In this document: positions 1-5,648 of the stretch, piece by piece
Numbering within the stretch: position 1 is the stretch's first letter
How the letters are laid out: each line of letters starts with the position of its first letter
NCBI GenBank assembly: GCA_017939855.1
Contig: JAGAZW010000041.1
Span: forward strand, 1-7,958
From: Clostridia bacterium
GTDB taxonomy: Bacteria; Bacillota; Clostridia; Oscillospirales; Acutalibacteraceae
Reading direction: 5' to 3'
DNA: 7,958 nt
Position numbers and translations under genes: made by a program
The notes under the pieces: generated by a model
Told to the model about the DNA's origin: nothing
What the model saw: the letters and a program-made list of their open reading frames with translations, nothing else
Databases searched by the model: none

Positions 1-190
1 ACGGTACATTAAAAATCCTTGCGAGTGTTTGAATAAAGTCTATAGATAATTTACCGTAACGCTCTTTATGTGCATAGGAGTTTCTGTTCATATTTAGCAT
101 TTTAGCAACATCGGCTTGGGTATAGCCCGCCATTCTTCGATATCCCATGACTCTGCGGTTTATAGGATTCAACTCTTTTTTTTCGGACAT
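1..190 (-). CDS. XRE-family helix-turn-helix regulator, N-terminal part
   Basis: This partial gene starts with ATG (complement of 188-190) and runs off the left edge after 63 codons without a stop. The ribosome binding site is AAAGGAGA (complement of about 199-206), a few bases before the ATG. The protein begins MSEKKELNPINRRVMGYRRM and then gives a compact helix-turn-helix: G22-Y23-T24-Q25-A26-D27-V28-A29, a turn at M31-N36 and a recognition helix near N36-Y45, followed by L48-S49-I50-D51-F52. This is the Cro/CI (XRE) DNA-binding fold, usual in short phage-type or housekeeping regulators of about 70-110 aa. It is transcribed divergently from the tRNA gene. What lies beyond the HTH and what it controls cannot be seen. 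The HTH call is firm; the biological role is unknown. Confidence 0.8.
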   Translation of the reverse strand, partial: MSEKKELNPINRRVMGYRRMAGYTQADVAKMLNMNRNSYAHKERYGKLSIDFIQTLARIFNVP

Positions 191-214
191 AAAGACTTCT
201 CCTTTAATAAACAC

Positions 215-243
215 TTGACTAAAACAAACTAAAAATGTATAAT
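215..243 (+). promoter_or_regulatory. sigma-A promoter of tRNA-Thr
   Basis: TTGACT (215-220), a 17-base spacer and a perfect TATAAT (238-243) give a near-consensus housekeeping promoter. The expected start lies near 250, about 13 bases before the mature tRNA. It sits in the short gap shared with the divergent regulator gene. Confidence 0.85.
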
Positions 244-262
244 TAATCAGGCTAGTAGTTAT

Positions 263-338
263 GCTGAAGTGGCTCAGTTGGTAGAGCAGCTGATTCGTAA
301 TCAGCAGATCGTGGGTTCGAGTCCCATCTTCAGCTCCA
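263..338 (+). tRNA. tRNA-Thr (anticodon CGT)
   Basis: The 76-base gene folds as a complete cloverleaf. The acceptor arm GCTGAAG (263-269) pairs with CTTCAGC. The D stem is GCTC/GAGC around AGTTGGTA. The anticodon stem GCTGA/TCAGC encloses loop TTCGTAA with anticodon CGT, and the T arm carries GGTTCGAGTCC. The discriminator is T and CCA is encoded at 336-338. The anticodon reads ACG, so the tRNA is threonine-specific. It has its own promoter and terminator and is a single-gene unit, not part of a tRNA cluster. Confidence 0.97.
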
Positions 339-375
339 AAATCGACATGCTTCTTAAGGAAGCGTGTCGATTTTT
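339..375 (+). terminator. Rho-independent terminator after tRNA-Thr
   Basis: AAATCGACATGCTTC (339-353) pairs with GAAGCGTGTCGATTT (359-373) around the 5-base loop TTAAG, with one T-G wobble, and the stem runs into a short T tract. The following 200 bases to the sigG promoter are AT-rich and I see no gene in them. Confidence 0.9.
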
Positions 376-577
376 GTTATCTTTGAAAAACAATTATTGC
401 AACTATAATACATTCTTTTTAAGAAATTTTCCTTGATTATTATACAAAATTTGTCTAACTTTGTCAATAACACAAAAAAAGTGGAAATTTATACAACATA
501 CAAAACACAAACATTTCAATACTCAGTGAAAATTGAAAAAGCAAGTACATTTTGTCGATGAGAAAAATATTTATTTG

Positions 578-607
578 GTTTATCCTGAACACTAAAAGGA
601 AATAATT
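578..607 (+). promoter_or_regulatory. Sigma-F-type forespore promoter of sigG
   Basis: GTTTA (578-582) matches the sigma-F -35 pattern GYWTA. After 15 bases, GGAAATAATT (598-607) matches every defined position of the -10 pattern GGNRANANTW. In Bacillus sigG is itself transcribed by sigma-F in the forespore, so the location is biologically right. The start would fall near 613, leaving a leader of about 20 bases that contains the ribosome binding site. No convincing sigma-A promoter is visible in 376-633. The match is by eye, from memory of the consensus. Confidence 0.7.
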
Positions 608-633
608 CTAGTAGTAATTACGGAGGTGTCAGG

Positions 634-1398
634 ATGTACGGAAATAAGGTGTTTATATGTGGGGTTGATACTTCTAAGCTTTTGCTTTTGAGTGAGGAGG
701 AGAAAGAGCAGCTCTTAAAGCGTACTAAGTTAGGCGATAAAAATGCACGTGATAAACTTATAAATGGAAACTTGAGACTCGTATTAAGTGTTGTTCAACG
801 CTTTTCGGGGCGTGGAGAAAATCCGGATGATTTGTTTCAGGTGGGCTGTATAGGTCTTATGAAATCCATCGACAATTTTGACGTAAATCAGAACGTTAAG
901 TTTTCCACCTACGCCGTTCCGATGATAATAGGAGAAATAAGAAGGTATTTAAGGGATAACAATTCAATAAGAGTCAGCCGTTCGATAAAGGATACAGCCT
1001 ATCGAGCTATGCAGGCTAAAGAAAAACTTATGAATAAGAGCCAAAAAGAGCCAACAGTTCAGGAAATTGCCGACGAATTGGGGATTGCCAGAGAAGATGT
1101 CGTGGTGGCGCTTGAGAGTATAGTAGACCCTGTGTCTTTGTATGATCCTGTATATTCCGATGGCACCGATACTGTATATATTCTCGATCAGGTTGGAGAT
1201 AACAATGATGACCTTAACTGGCTTGGAGAACTGGCACTTAAGGACTCGATAAAGAAGCTTTCTCAAAGGGAAAAAAATATTCTCACGCTTCGCTTTATGC
1301 AGGGTAAGACACAGATGGAAGTGTCTGAAGAAATCGGTATTTCTCAGGCTCAGGTATCAAGGCTTGAAAAATGTGCGCTTAAAAAGATTAGGAATTAG
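634..1398 (+). CDS. sigG: RNA polymerase sporulation sigma factor sigma-G
   Basis: Late forespore sigma factor of 254 aa, which directs core RNA polymerase to genes such as those for small acid-soluble spore proteins and germination proteins. The N-terminal box VFICGVDTSK (6-15) is the sigma-G signature. Region 2 follows: NGNLRLVLSVVQRF (44-57), then DDLFQVGCIGLMKSIDNFD (65-83) and KFSTYAVPMIIGEIRRYLRD (89-108), which bind core polymerase and the -10 element. Region 3 spans about 113-170. Region 4 ends in a helix-turn-helix, GKTQMEVSEEIGISQAQVSR (224-243). Length matches the family (about 255-260 aa). ATG 634 has GGAGGTG (622-628) at 5-base spacing. In Bacillus and many Clostridia sigG follows spoIIGA-sigE; here the gene stands alone between a tRNA and degV, with its own sigma-F-like promoter. 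Identity is very secure because the N-terminal box separates it from sigma-E, -F and -K. Confidence 0.97.
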   Translation: MYGNKVFICGVDTSKLLLLSEEEKEQLLKRTKLGDKNARDKLINGNLRLVLSVVQRFSGRGENPDDLFQVGCIGLMKSIDNFDVNQNVKFSTYAVPMIIGEIRRYLRDNNSIRVSRSIKDTAYRAMQAKEKLMNKSQKEPTVQEIADELGIAREDVVVALESIVDPVSLYDPVYSDGTDTVYILDQVGDNNDDLNWLGELALKDSIKKLSQREKNILTLRFMQGKTQMEVSEEIGISQAQVSRLEKCALKKIRN

Positions 1399-1424
1399 CC
1401 CGATAAAAGTTCATAAAAAAACTA

Positions 1425-1454
1425 GTACCCCTCGCCGAAAAAGGCGAAGGGTAC
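1425..1454 (-). terminator. Hairpin terminator between convergent sigG and degV
   Basis: GTACCCCTCGCC (1425-1436) pairs with GGCGAAGGGTAC (1443-1454) around GAAAAA, with one C/A mismatch. Read on the minus strand the stem is followed by TAG and a run of seven T, an ideal terminator for degV or for the structured element 3' of it. Read on the plus strand the following tract is only ATATATTTT, so it may also end sigG transcripts, less efficiently. Confidence 0.85.
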
Positions 1455-1465
1455 ATATATTTTAA

Positions 1466-1560
1466 AGGGGCTAATTTCGGTGAGCTTGTAGATAGAACCG
1501 TTCTACCGCCGATAGCTGGATATCCTTTGCGACCCCTGCTAATATAGTATGCCGAAATTA
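1466..1560 (-). ncRNA. Candidate structured RNA element at the 3' end of degV
   Basis: This 95-base stretch has far more complementarity than its AT-rich surroundings. A perfect 9-base inverted repeat, TAATTTCGG (1472-1480) and CCGAAATTA (1552-1560), would close it as P1. Inside, GATAGAA/TTCTACC (1491-1497 with 1501-1507, one G-U) forms a short hairpin, and TAGC (1513-1516) pairs with GCTA (1538-1541) around the palindrome GGATATCC (1518-1525). AGGGGC just outside P1 (1466-1471) is complementary to ACCCCT (1532-1537) inside it, which would make a pseudoknot. On the minus strand that helix gains a U-G pair. The minus strand is also the one that runs into the strong terminator at 1425-1454, so it is preferred. 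The degV stop codon lies in P1. It matches no RNA class that I recognise. Strand, function and independent transcription are inferred. Confidence 0.45.
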
Positions 1561-2421
1561 CGCAATGGGTGACTTTCTTATAAAGAGAACACCGAGCGTA
1601 TCTGCGCCGCAGTGGGAAGAGATGGTGCAACCGGCACGGGTTATAAAAACCTCGTCGAAATTAACGGTTTGTTTAACAAGGTCTGCCACCATATTAACAA
1701 TTTCCATATCACAACCTGCATGGGTGACAAAAACTCTGGAGGTGTCAATATCCTGTGGATTCTGGAGTCTTTCGGCAACATATTGTTTTAAAACTTCGCT
1801 GAATTTCCCACGATATTTTTTTCCAACACCCATAGTACCGTTTTTGACCTCAATACACGGCTTAAGCTTAAGCAGATTAGCGCCCAACATTGCAACGGCG
1901 GAGCATCTGCCGCCTTTATGAAGATATTCGAGATTATCTATTACAAAGGATGCGTCAACGCACTTTGCGATTTCCTGCATCTTTTCTGCGATATCTTTAG
2001 CCGACATACCGGTCTTTGCCATTTCTGCGGCGGCTATAACCAGCAGACCGTTGCCGGTTGAAAGATTACGAGAGTCGATAACGTATATTTCTCTGCCGAG
2101 GTCCTCTGCCGCAAGACAGGCATTTCTGTAGGTGGAAGACATTTCCTCACTTATAGTGAAATGAATAAGACTTTGGCCGTCATTGGTAAGGCTTTTGAAA
2201 AACTCCAGACTTTCTCCCACATTCGCAGCAGTTGTTTTTGGCAATTCGCCGGTTTTATCGTGGTGGGCATAAATCATATCCGGATTTATATCGACACCGT
2301 CTTTATAAACTTCGGTGCCAAGAGTAACGCCTAAAGGCAGTATTTTAATGTTATAACGTTCAATAAGCTGTGCTCCGAGGTCACAGGTACTGTCGCTTGA
2401 AATAACTATTTTATTACTCAA
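1558..2421 (-). CDS. DegV-family fatty-acid-binding protein (FakB-like)
   Basis: DegV proteins bind a fatty acid and, as FakB subunits, present it to the kinase FakA for phosphorylation before phospholipid synthesis; they act in the cytoplasm. The 287-aa product has the usual length and both lobes. The N-terminal lobe starts VISSDSTCDL (6-15) and contains PKTTAA (61-66) and ISEEMSSTYRNA (90-101), the segments corresponding to ligand-binding TSxPS and SxxLSGTYxxA. The C-terminal lobe has LEYLHKGGR (164-172) and the final SSHCGADTLGVLF (268-280), corresponding to the family's HxGPGxLG segment. The start is TTG (complement of 2419-2421), chosen because GGGGGA stands six bases upstream and no in-frame ATG is suitably placed. 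No fakA is nearby, as is usual for stand-alone degV paralogues. Fold assignment is firm; partnership with FakA is inferred from the family. Confidence 0.93.
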   Translation of the reverse strand: MSNKIVISSDSTCDLGAQLIERYNIKILPLGVTLGTEVYKDGVDINPDMIYAHHDKTGELPKTTAANVGESLEFFKSLTNDGQSLIHFTISEEMSSTYRNACLAAEDLGREIYVIDSRNLSTGNGLLVIAAAEMAKTGMSAKDIAEKMQEIAKCVDASFVIDNLEYLHKGGRCSAVAMLGANLLKLKPCIEVKNGTMGVGKKYRGKFSEVLKQYVAERLQNPQDIDTSRVFVTHAGCDMEIVNMVADLVKQTVNFDEVFITRAGCTISSHCGADTLGVLFIRKSPIA

Positions 2422-2449
2422 AATGAATCCCCCTAACTTTTATAATGAT

Positions 2450-2478
2450 ATAATAACATAAATTGAGAACAAAAACAA
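2450..2478 (-). promoter_or_regulatory. Sigma-A promoter of degV
   Basis: On the minus strand TTGTTT (complement of 2473-2478), 17 bases and TATTAT (complement of 2450-2455) form a fair housekeeping promoter, with a start near 2443 and a leader of about 20 bases carrying the GGGGGA ribosome binding site. It is back-to-back with the plus-strand promoter at 2503. Confidence 0.6.
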
Positions 2479-2502
2479 TAGTTTTTTAAAAGGTGGTAAT
2501 TC

Positions 2503-2531
2503 TTGACAAGGCAGATAAATTGGGCTAAAAT
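2503..2531 (+). promoter_or_regulatory. Sigma-A promoter of the VanZ-like gene and ispE
   Basis: TTGACA (2503-2508), a 17-base spacer and TAAAAT (2526-2531) form a strong promoter. The expected start is near 2538, on or after the first in-frame ATG of the next gene. This favours the downstream TTG at 2559 as the true translation start. Confidence 0.8.
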
Positions 2532-2558
2532 TTAAATATGATTATAAGAGGTGGTTGC

Positions 2559-3305
2559 TTGTTTAAAAAAACATCGCCCTTCATTTTTATATTTGCTTTA
2601 ATAAGCTTTACGGCACTTGTTTGCTTTTTTCTTGCAGAATCAATTGATTTTAACCATAGTGAAAAAATTGTTGCAGCTTTTGTTATGTTTTTTTTCGGAT
2701 TTCTATCGGTGTTTTTTGCATGTCAGAAGATTGTGTCTCAAGCGAAAAGGAAAAAATGGATGAAGGCGGCATTTATAGCTTTTTTTGTACTGTATTTTAT
2801 AATGTTTCTGAATTTTACTCTGATGGACGGCACGTTTGGAAGAAAGGTATCAAGCATCTTTTTGTTGGATGCGGCACAAATCAGGGAGTATGTGAAGACT
2901 AATACTAATTTAACACCGTTCGCAACGGTAAAAATATTTGCGGCAGCCTATAATGAAGGCACATTGAGTATGAGTACAATAATAGAAAATATACTGGGAA
3001 ACCTCTTTATACTGGCTCCGTTTTCACTCTTTGCACCCTGTGCATTTAAAGGTATGAACAAGCCTGTGAATTTTTTCGTCTTTTGCTGTATTTTGGTATC
3101 AGCAGTGGAACTGCTTCAGTTTGTGTTTATGACAGGCTCTGCCGATATAGACGATTTCATACTCAATATCTTAGGTGCTATTGTGACGTATTGGTTATTA
3201 AACATTGGGACGTTTAAGAGATTTGTTTCGGGATTAACGCTCGGATTATTTGGAGGAGAAGAAAATGAAAATTCAGGCAAACGCCAAAATAAATCTCACG
3301 CTTGA
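2559..3305 (+). CDS. VanZ-like multi-pass membrane protein
   Basis: This membrane protein of about 248 aa has roughly six hydrophobic segments (near 7-25, 37-55, 70-87, 142-163, 170-190 and 200-217). The C-terminal half carries the VanZ signature: N118-L-T-P-F121 before the fourth segment, then E143-N-I-L-G-N148, the helix ending E184-L-L-Q187, and the acidic D196-I-D-D199 followed by N203-I-L-G. VanZ gives low-level teicoplanin resistance in enterococci by an unknown mechanism; most homologues have no assigned role and should not be read as resistance genes. An in-frame ATG at 2538 coincides with the predicted transcription start. I prefer TTG 2559 because AGAGGTGG (2547-2554) precedes it, although the 4-base spacing is short. 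The 3' end overlaps ispE by 41 bases, so the two are probably cotranscribed. The basic, hydrophilic tail (EENENSGKRQNKSHA) is not conserved in the family as far as I know. Confidence 0.85.
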   Translation: MFKKTSPFIFIFALISFTALVCFFLAESIDFNHSEKIVAAFVMFFFGFLSVFFACQKIVSQAKRKKWMKAAFIAFFVLYFIMFLNFTLMDGTFGRKVSSIFLLDAAQIREYVKTNTNLTPFATVKIFAAAYNEGTLSMSTIIENILGNLFILAPFSLFAPCAFKGMNKPVNFFVFCCILVSAVELLQFVFMTGSADIDDFILNILGAIVTYWLLNIGTFKRFVSGLTLGLFGGEENENSGKRQNKSHA

Positions 3306-4104
3306 CATATGCTCAAAGCGTTCTGACGGATATCATATAATAAACTCTGTAATGCAGTCGGTTTCGTTAGCTGATTTGGTCGAGATAAAAAAGTCAGATA
3401 GCATTTCGGTTTGTTATTCCGATATAGGGAAAACAGGTGAAAACGATATCTGTTTTATCGCCGCAGTGAAATTTTTTGAGTATTCCAAAATTATAGGCGG
3501 TACACAAATTGAAGTGGATAAAAAAATCCCCTGTGTTGCAGGAGTCGGAGGCAGCAGTAGTGATGCGGCAGCGGTAATACACGGGCTTAACAGACTTTAT
3601 AATACAAATTACTCCGATAATGAGCTTTGTAAAATAGCCTTAAAGGTGGGTGCAGATGTGCCGTTTTGTATAGTGGGCGGAAGCTGTCTGGTTTCGGGAA
3701 TAGGTGAAACGGTGACACCTATTGTTTCTATTCCCGACTGTGCCTTTCTTATAGTGGTACTAGGGAAAAAACAGTCCACAAAACAAATGTATGATGATTT
3801 AGATTCAAGACCTTTAGAATGTCCAAAAACCGAAAAAATGCTGGAGATTTGGCAGCAGGGAGATTTAAAGAAAATATCCTCAAATCTATCTAATGCTTTT
3901 GAGGCGTTATATGATATAACCTATGAGAAAGAACTTCTCAGCAGTTTTTCGCCCTTAGGAATATCCCTTTCGGGAAGCGGTCCTGCGGTATATGCTATTT
4001 TCGAAAACGCCGACAAAGCTCTAAAGGCTCAAAGTCAGCTTTTAAAAGAAAAAATAGTGTCTTATGTAGCGATGCCTCAAAAAAACGGTGTAAAATTTGA
4101 ATAA
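3265..4104 (+). CDS. ispE: 4-diphosphocytidyl-2-C-methyl-D-erythritol kinase
   Basis: IspE uses ATP to phosphorylate the 2-hydroxyl of CDP-methylerythritol, step four of the MEP route to isopentenyl diphosphate. The 279-aa protein is a GHMP kinase of normal length. The N-terminus has NAKINLTLDI (6-15) with the conserved active-site Lys (K8), then DGYHIINSVMQSVSLAD (21-37). The ATP loop is GVGGSSSDAA (93-102), where Ser97 replaces the usual third Gly of GLGGGSSDAA. Catalytic Asp131 lies in GADVPF (129-134), and the third motif is LSGSGPAVYAIF (235-246). ATG 3265 is preceded by GGAGGAG (3252-3258); an upstream TTG at 3250 overlaps that site and is unlikely. It follows the VanZ-like gene with a 41-base overlap and shares its promoter. 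The organism therefore probably makes isoprenoids by the MEP route. Confidence 0.96.
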   Translation: MKIQANAKINLTLDICSKRSDGYHIINSVMQSVSLADLVEIKKSDSISVCYSDIGKTGENDICFIAAVKFFEYSKIIGGTQIEVDKKIPCVAGVGGSSSDAAAVIHGLNRLYNTNYSDNELCKIALKVGADVPFCIVGGSCLVSGIGETVTPIVSIPDCAFLIVVLGKKQSTKQMYDDLDSRPLECPKTEKMLEIWQQGDLKKISSNLSNAFEALYDITYEKELLSSFSPLGISLSGSGPAVYAIFENADKALKAQSQLLKEKIVSYVAMPQKNGVKFE

Positions 4105-4108
4105 ATAT

Positions 4109-4157
4109 AAAGACTTCTGTCAATATTTTCATTGAAAATCGAAAACGGGAGTCTTTT
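4109..4157 (+). promoter_or_regulatory. Hairpin covering the spoIIR ribosome binding site, possible ispE terminator
   Basis: AAAGACTTCT (4109-4118) pairs with GGGAGTCTTT (4147-4156): ten pairs with two T-G wobbles, followed by a T-rich tract. Inside, ATTTTC/GAAAAT (4125-4130 with 4134-4139) forms a second helix with a 3-base loop. The 3' arm contains GGGAG (4147-4151), the only plausible Shine-Dalgarno sequence for spoIIR. RNA entering from ispE would therefore terminate here or carry an occluded site. A transcript starting inside the hairpin would lack the 5' arm. The pairing is visible; the regulatory effect is inferred. Confidence 0.55.
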
Positions 4158-4161
4158 ATTT

Positions 4162-4791
4162 ATGAACATATTTAAAAAAATCAAAAGAAAAAACATAGAA
4201 ATTGCAATTTGCTTGGGTCTAATATCGGCAATCTGTTTAAGCTTTGCCCATTTTGATGCGGCATGTGAGGATCTGCGGAAAAATGTGTTGCGACTTCACA
4301 TAATAGCAAATTCAAACGCTAAGGAAGACCAGCAGATAAAACTAATGATAAGGGATGAAATTTTAAAAAACTCCGAGACGATATTCGAGGATTGTGATAA
4401 TCTTGACTCAGCTATGCTGACAGTAGGCCAAAACATCGACATTATAAATGAAATAGCAAATAGCGTTTTATCAGAAAACGGTTTTTCCTATACCGCAAAA
4501 GCATATATAGGTGACACTTATTTTGAAACCCGTGAGTATGAGGATTTTACACTGCCTGCAGGCACCTATAAATCTTTAATAATAGATTTAGGAAAAGCCG
4601 AAGGTAAAAATTGGTGGTGTGTGGTCTTCCCTGAAGTGTGTTTAAAGGCAAGTTCCGAAGAAAGAGCGCAGCTTTCCGACAGCGCAAGTCAGGAAAGCTC
4701 AAAAATTGCCGAGAGTAAAGATAAGTATAAGCTCAAATTTAAAGTCGTTGAGTGGTACGAAGAGCTTAAAAGAATGTTTAAGAAAAAATAA
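4162..4791 (+). CDS. spoIIR: Stage II sporulation protein R
   Basis: SpoIIR is made in the forespore, exported to the intermembrane space, and triggers SpoIIGA to cleave pro-sigma-E in the mother cell. The 209-aa product has a basic N-terminus (KKIKRKN) and one hydrophobic segment (about 12-28), which serves as signal or anchor. The hallmark motifs follow: LRLHIIANSN (43-52), DQQIKLMIRDEIL (56-68), LPAGTYKSL (131-139) and NWWCVVFPEVC (150-160). A charged, low-complexity stretch (about 164-190) precedes the C-terminal helix EWYEELKRMFKKK. An upstream in-frame TTG (4132) lies inside a hairpin with no ribosome binding site, so ATG 4162 with GGGAG at 10-base spacing is preferred. In Bacillus the gene is sigma-F dependent; I could not find a clear sigma-F promoter here. 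Family identity is very secure. Confidence 0.95.
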   Translation: MNIFKKIKRKNIEIAICLGLISAICLSFAHFDAACEDLRKNVLRLHIIANSNAKEDQQIKLMIRDEILKNSETIFEDCDNLDSAMLTVGQNIDIINEIANSVLSENGFSYTAKAYIGDTYFETREYEDFTLPAGTYKSLIIDLGKAEGKNWWCVVFPEVCLKASSEERAQLSDSASQESSKIAESKDKYKLKFKVVEWYEELKRMFKKK

Positions 4792-4806
4792 AATTAAAAA
4801 GCTCTT

Positions 4807-5022
4807 TTAATCGTTTTTAAAAATTTCGTTGCTTTCAGTTAGCAGAGGAAAATATTCTTCCCAACGACTCTTTCTGATAGGCATTATAGGATGCTTTATA
4901 TCGTCAAAATGCAGTAGCAGCACAGGGGAAATTCCGTTGTATTTTTCTTCAAATGAATAACCTTTGAGTTTCCCCTTTTTAATAAGCGATTTTGCGGTGG
5001 CATGATAATTAAAGTAAGACAT
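4807..5022 (-). CDS. Small conserved protein of unknown function, 71 aa
   Basis: The product starts MSYFNYHATAKSLIKKGKL and continues with a compact, mostly beta-like pattern: YNGISPVLLLHFDD (28-41), PIMPIRKSRWEEYFPLL (47-61 region, with R50 and W54-E-E-Y57), then a short polar tail. I recall very similar 60-75 aa proteins throughout Firmicutes, often labelled 'thermostable hemolysin delta-VPH'. That label has no support here: there is no signal peptide and no membrane segment. ATG at the complement of 5020-5022 is chosen because AAAAGGAAA lies upstream and because the predicted transcript starts near 5040, after the longer in-frame start. The gene converges with spoIIR (15 bases between stops) and diverges from the 144-aa gene. 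Function unknown. Confidence 0.75.
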   Translation of the reverse strand: MSYFNYHATAKSLIKKGKLKGYSFEEKYNGISPVLLLHFDDIKHPIMPIRKSRWEEYFPLLTESNEIFKND

Positions 5023-5046
5023 TTTATACCATTTCCTTTTTATCAT

Positions 5047-5076
5047 AGTATATCGAATTTGGGTAACACTATTCAA
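5047..5076 (-). promoter_or_regulatory. Probable sigma-A promoter of the 71-aa gene
   Basis: On the minus strand TTGAAT (complement of 5071-5076), an 18-base spacer and TATACT (complement of 5047-5052) precede the 71-aa gene, giving a leader of under 20 bases. The -35 box adjoins the ribosome binding site of the divergent gene. I found no comparable plus-strand promoter for that gene in the 68-base gap. Confidence 0.5.
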
Positions 5077-5090
5077 AAGGAGTGGTAAAT

Positions 5091-5525
5091 ATGATTGAAC
5101 AAGATACGATAAAATTACTGCGTGAATGTGATGCCGGGGTAAAGATGGGTGTCTCTTCTATTGATGAAGTGCTCGAATATGTAGATTCCAAGGAATTTAA
5201 AAAGGAGCTAATCAATTGTAAGAATGAGCACAAAAAATTAGATAACGAAATCCAGACACTCTTAGATAAATACAGAGATGATGGGAAAGAACCGAACCCT
5301 ATGGCAAAGGGAATGTCAAGAATGAAAACCGGCATAAAACTTGCGGTTAATGACTCGGACAAAACTGTAGCCGACCTCATTACAGACGGTTGTAATATGG
5401 GGGTTAAATCATTAAGCCGATATCTTAATAAGTATGCAGCTGCAGATGAGGTTTCGAAGGATATATGTAAAAGGCTTATTAGTTTAGAAGAAAAACTGGC
5501 AATTCAAACAAGAGAATATCTATAA
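5091..5525 (+). CDS. Predicted four-helix-bundle protein, unknown function
   Basis: The 144-aa product has no signal peptide or membrane segment and looks almost entirely helical. There are four amphipathic stretches near 5-30, 33-61, 84-115 and 117-144, with a polar break around 62-72 (YRDDGKEPNP). The arrangement resembles small ferritin-like or DUF2383-type bundles known from Clostridia, but I cannot place the paired Glu/ExxH metal ligands of true ferritin-like diiron proteins, so metal binding is not claimed. Cysteines at 13, 43, 101 and 126 are scattered. ATG 5091 is preferred over GTG 5082 because AAAGGAG (5076-5082) lies 8 bases upstream of the ATG and overlaps the GTG. The gene is monocistronic, ends at a strong hairpin and diverges from the 71-aa gene. 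It is probably a real gene, of unknown function. Confidence 0.75.
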   Translation: MIEQDTIKLLRECDAGVKMGVSSIDEVLEYVDSKEFKKELINCKNEHKKLDNEIQTLLDKYRDDGKEPNPMAKGMSRMKTGIKLAVNDSDKTVADLITDGCNMGVKSLSRYLNKYAAADEVSKDICKRLISLEEKLAIQTREYL

Positions 5526-5528
5526 ACA

Positions 5529-5564
5529 GACGCCCTGAATCACTTCAGGGCGTCAAATCATTTT
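5529..5564 (+). terminator. Rho-independent terminator after the helical-protein gene
   Basis: GACGCCCTGAA (5529-5539) and TTCAGGGCGTC (5544-5554) form a perfect 11-base-pair stem with loop TCAC, three bases after the stop codon. The trailing tract AAATCATTTT is only moderately T-rich. Confidence 0.85.
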
Positions 5565-5612
5565 CTGTAAAATATACGGGAATAATCTTTAAATTTTCAA
5601 TATAAAATGTCA

Positions 5613-5641
5613 TTGAAAATATCTATTGCATATGATATAAT
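5613..5641 (+). promoter_or_regulatory. Sigma-A promoter of the small ORF / PLP enzyme / TIM-barrel unit
   Basis: TTGAAA (5613-5618), a 17-base spacer and a perfect TATAAT (5636-5641) predict a start near 5648-5650. That leaves a leader of about 148 bases before the PLP-enzyme gene, filled by a hairpin and a 31-codon ORF. Confidence 0.8.
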
Positions 5642-5648
5642 AACCTCA

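Noticed and set aside
263..338. tRNA-Thr as an integration site for a mobile element
   Set aside because: No integrase gene and no repeat of the tRNA 3' end is visible, and the phage-type regulator lies on the 5' side. The right side is sigG, a core gene.
964..1266. Minus-strand 100-aa frame inside sigG
   Set aside because: It is the antisense shadow of a strongly conserved gene, has no ribosome binding site and resembles no protein family.
1388..1630. Minus-strand 80-aa frame across the sigG-degV gap
   Set aside because: It overlaps the degV 3' end and the terminator hairpin, has no ribosome binding site, and its composition reflects the structured element rather than a protein.
1565..1921. 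Plus-strand 118-aa frame inside degV
   Set aside because: It is antisense to a clear DegV-family gene and shows no family motif.
2559..3305. Glycopeptide-resistance gene
   Set aside because: VanZ homologues are widespread outside resistance clusters, and no vanHAX, vanRS or mobile element is nearby.
4060..4160. Sigma-F promoter for spoIIR
   Set aside because: GGTGTAAAAT (4087-4096) and ATTGAAAATC (4131-4140) each match the -10 pattern only partly, and neither has a GYWTA box at the right distance.
4760..4806. Terminator between spoIIR and the 71-aa gene
   Set aside because: AAGAGCT/AGCTCTT would enclose a 33-base loop and the alternative stem is only A-T pairs; too weak to call.
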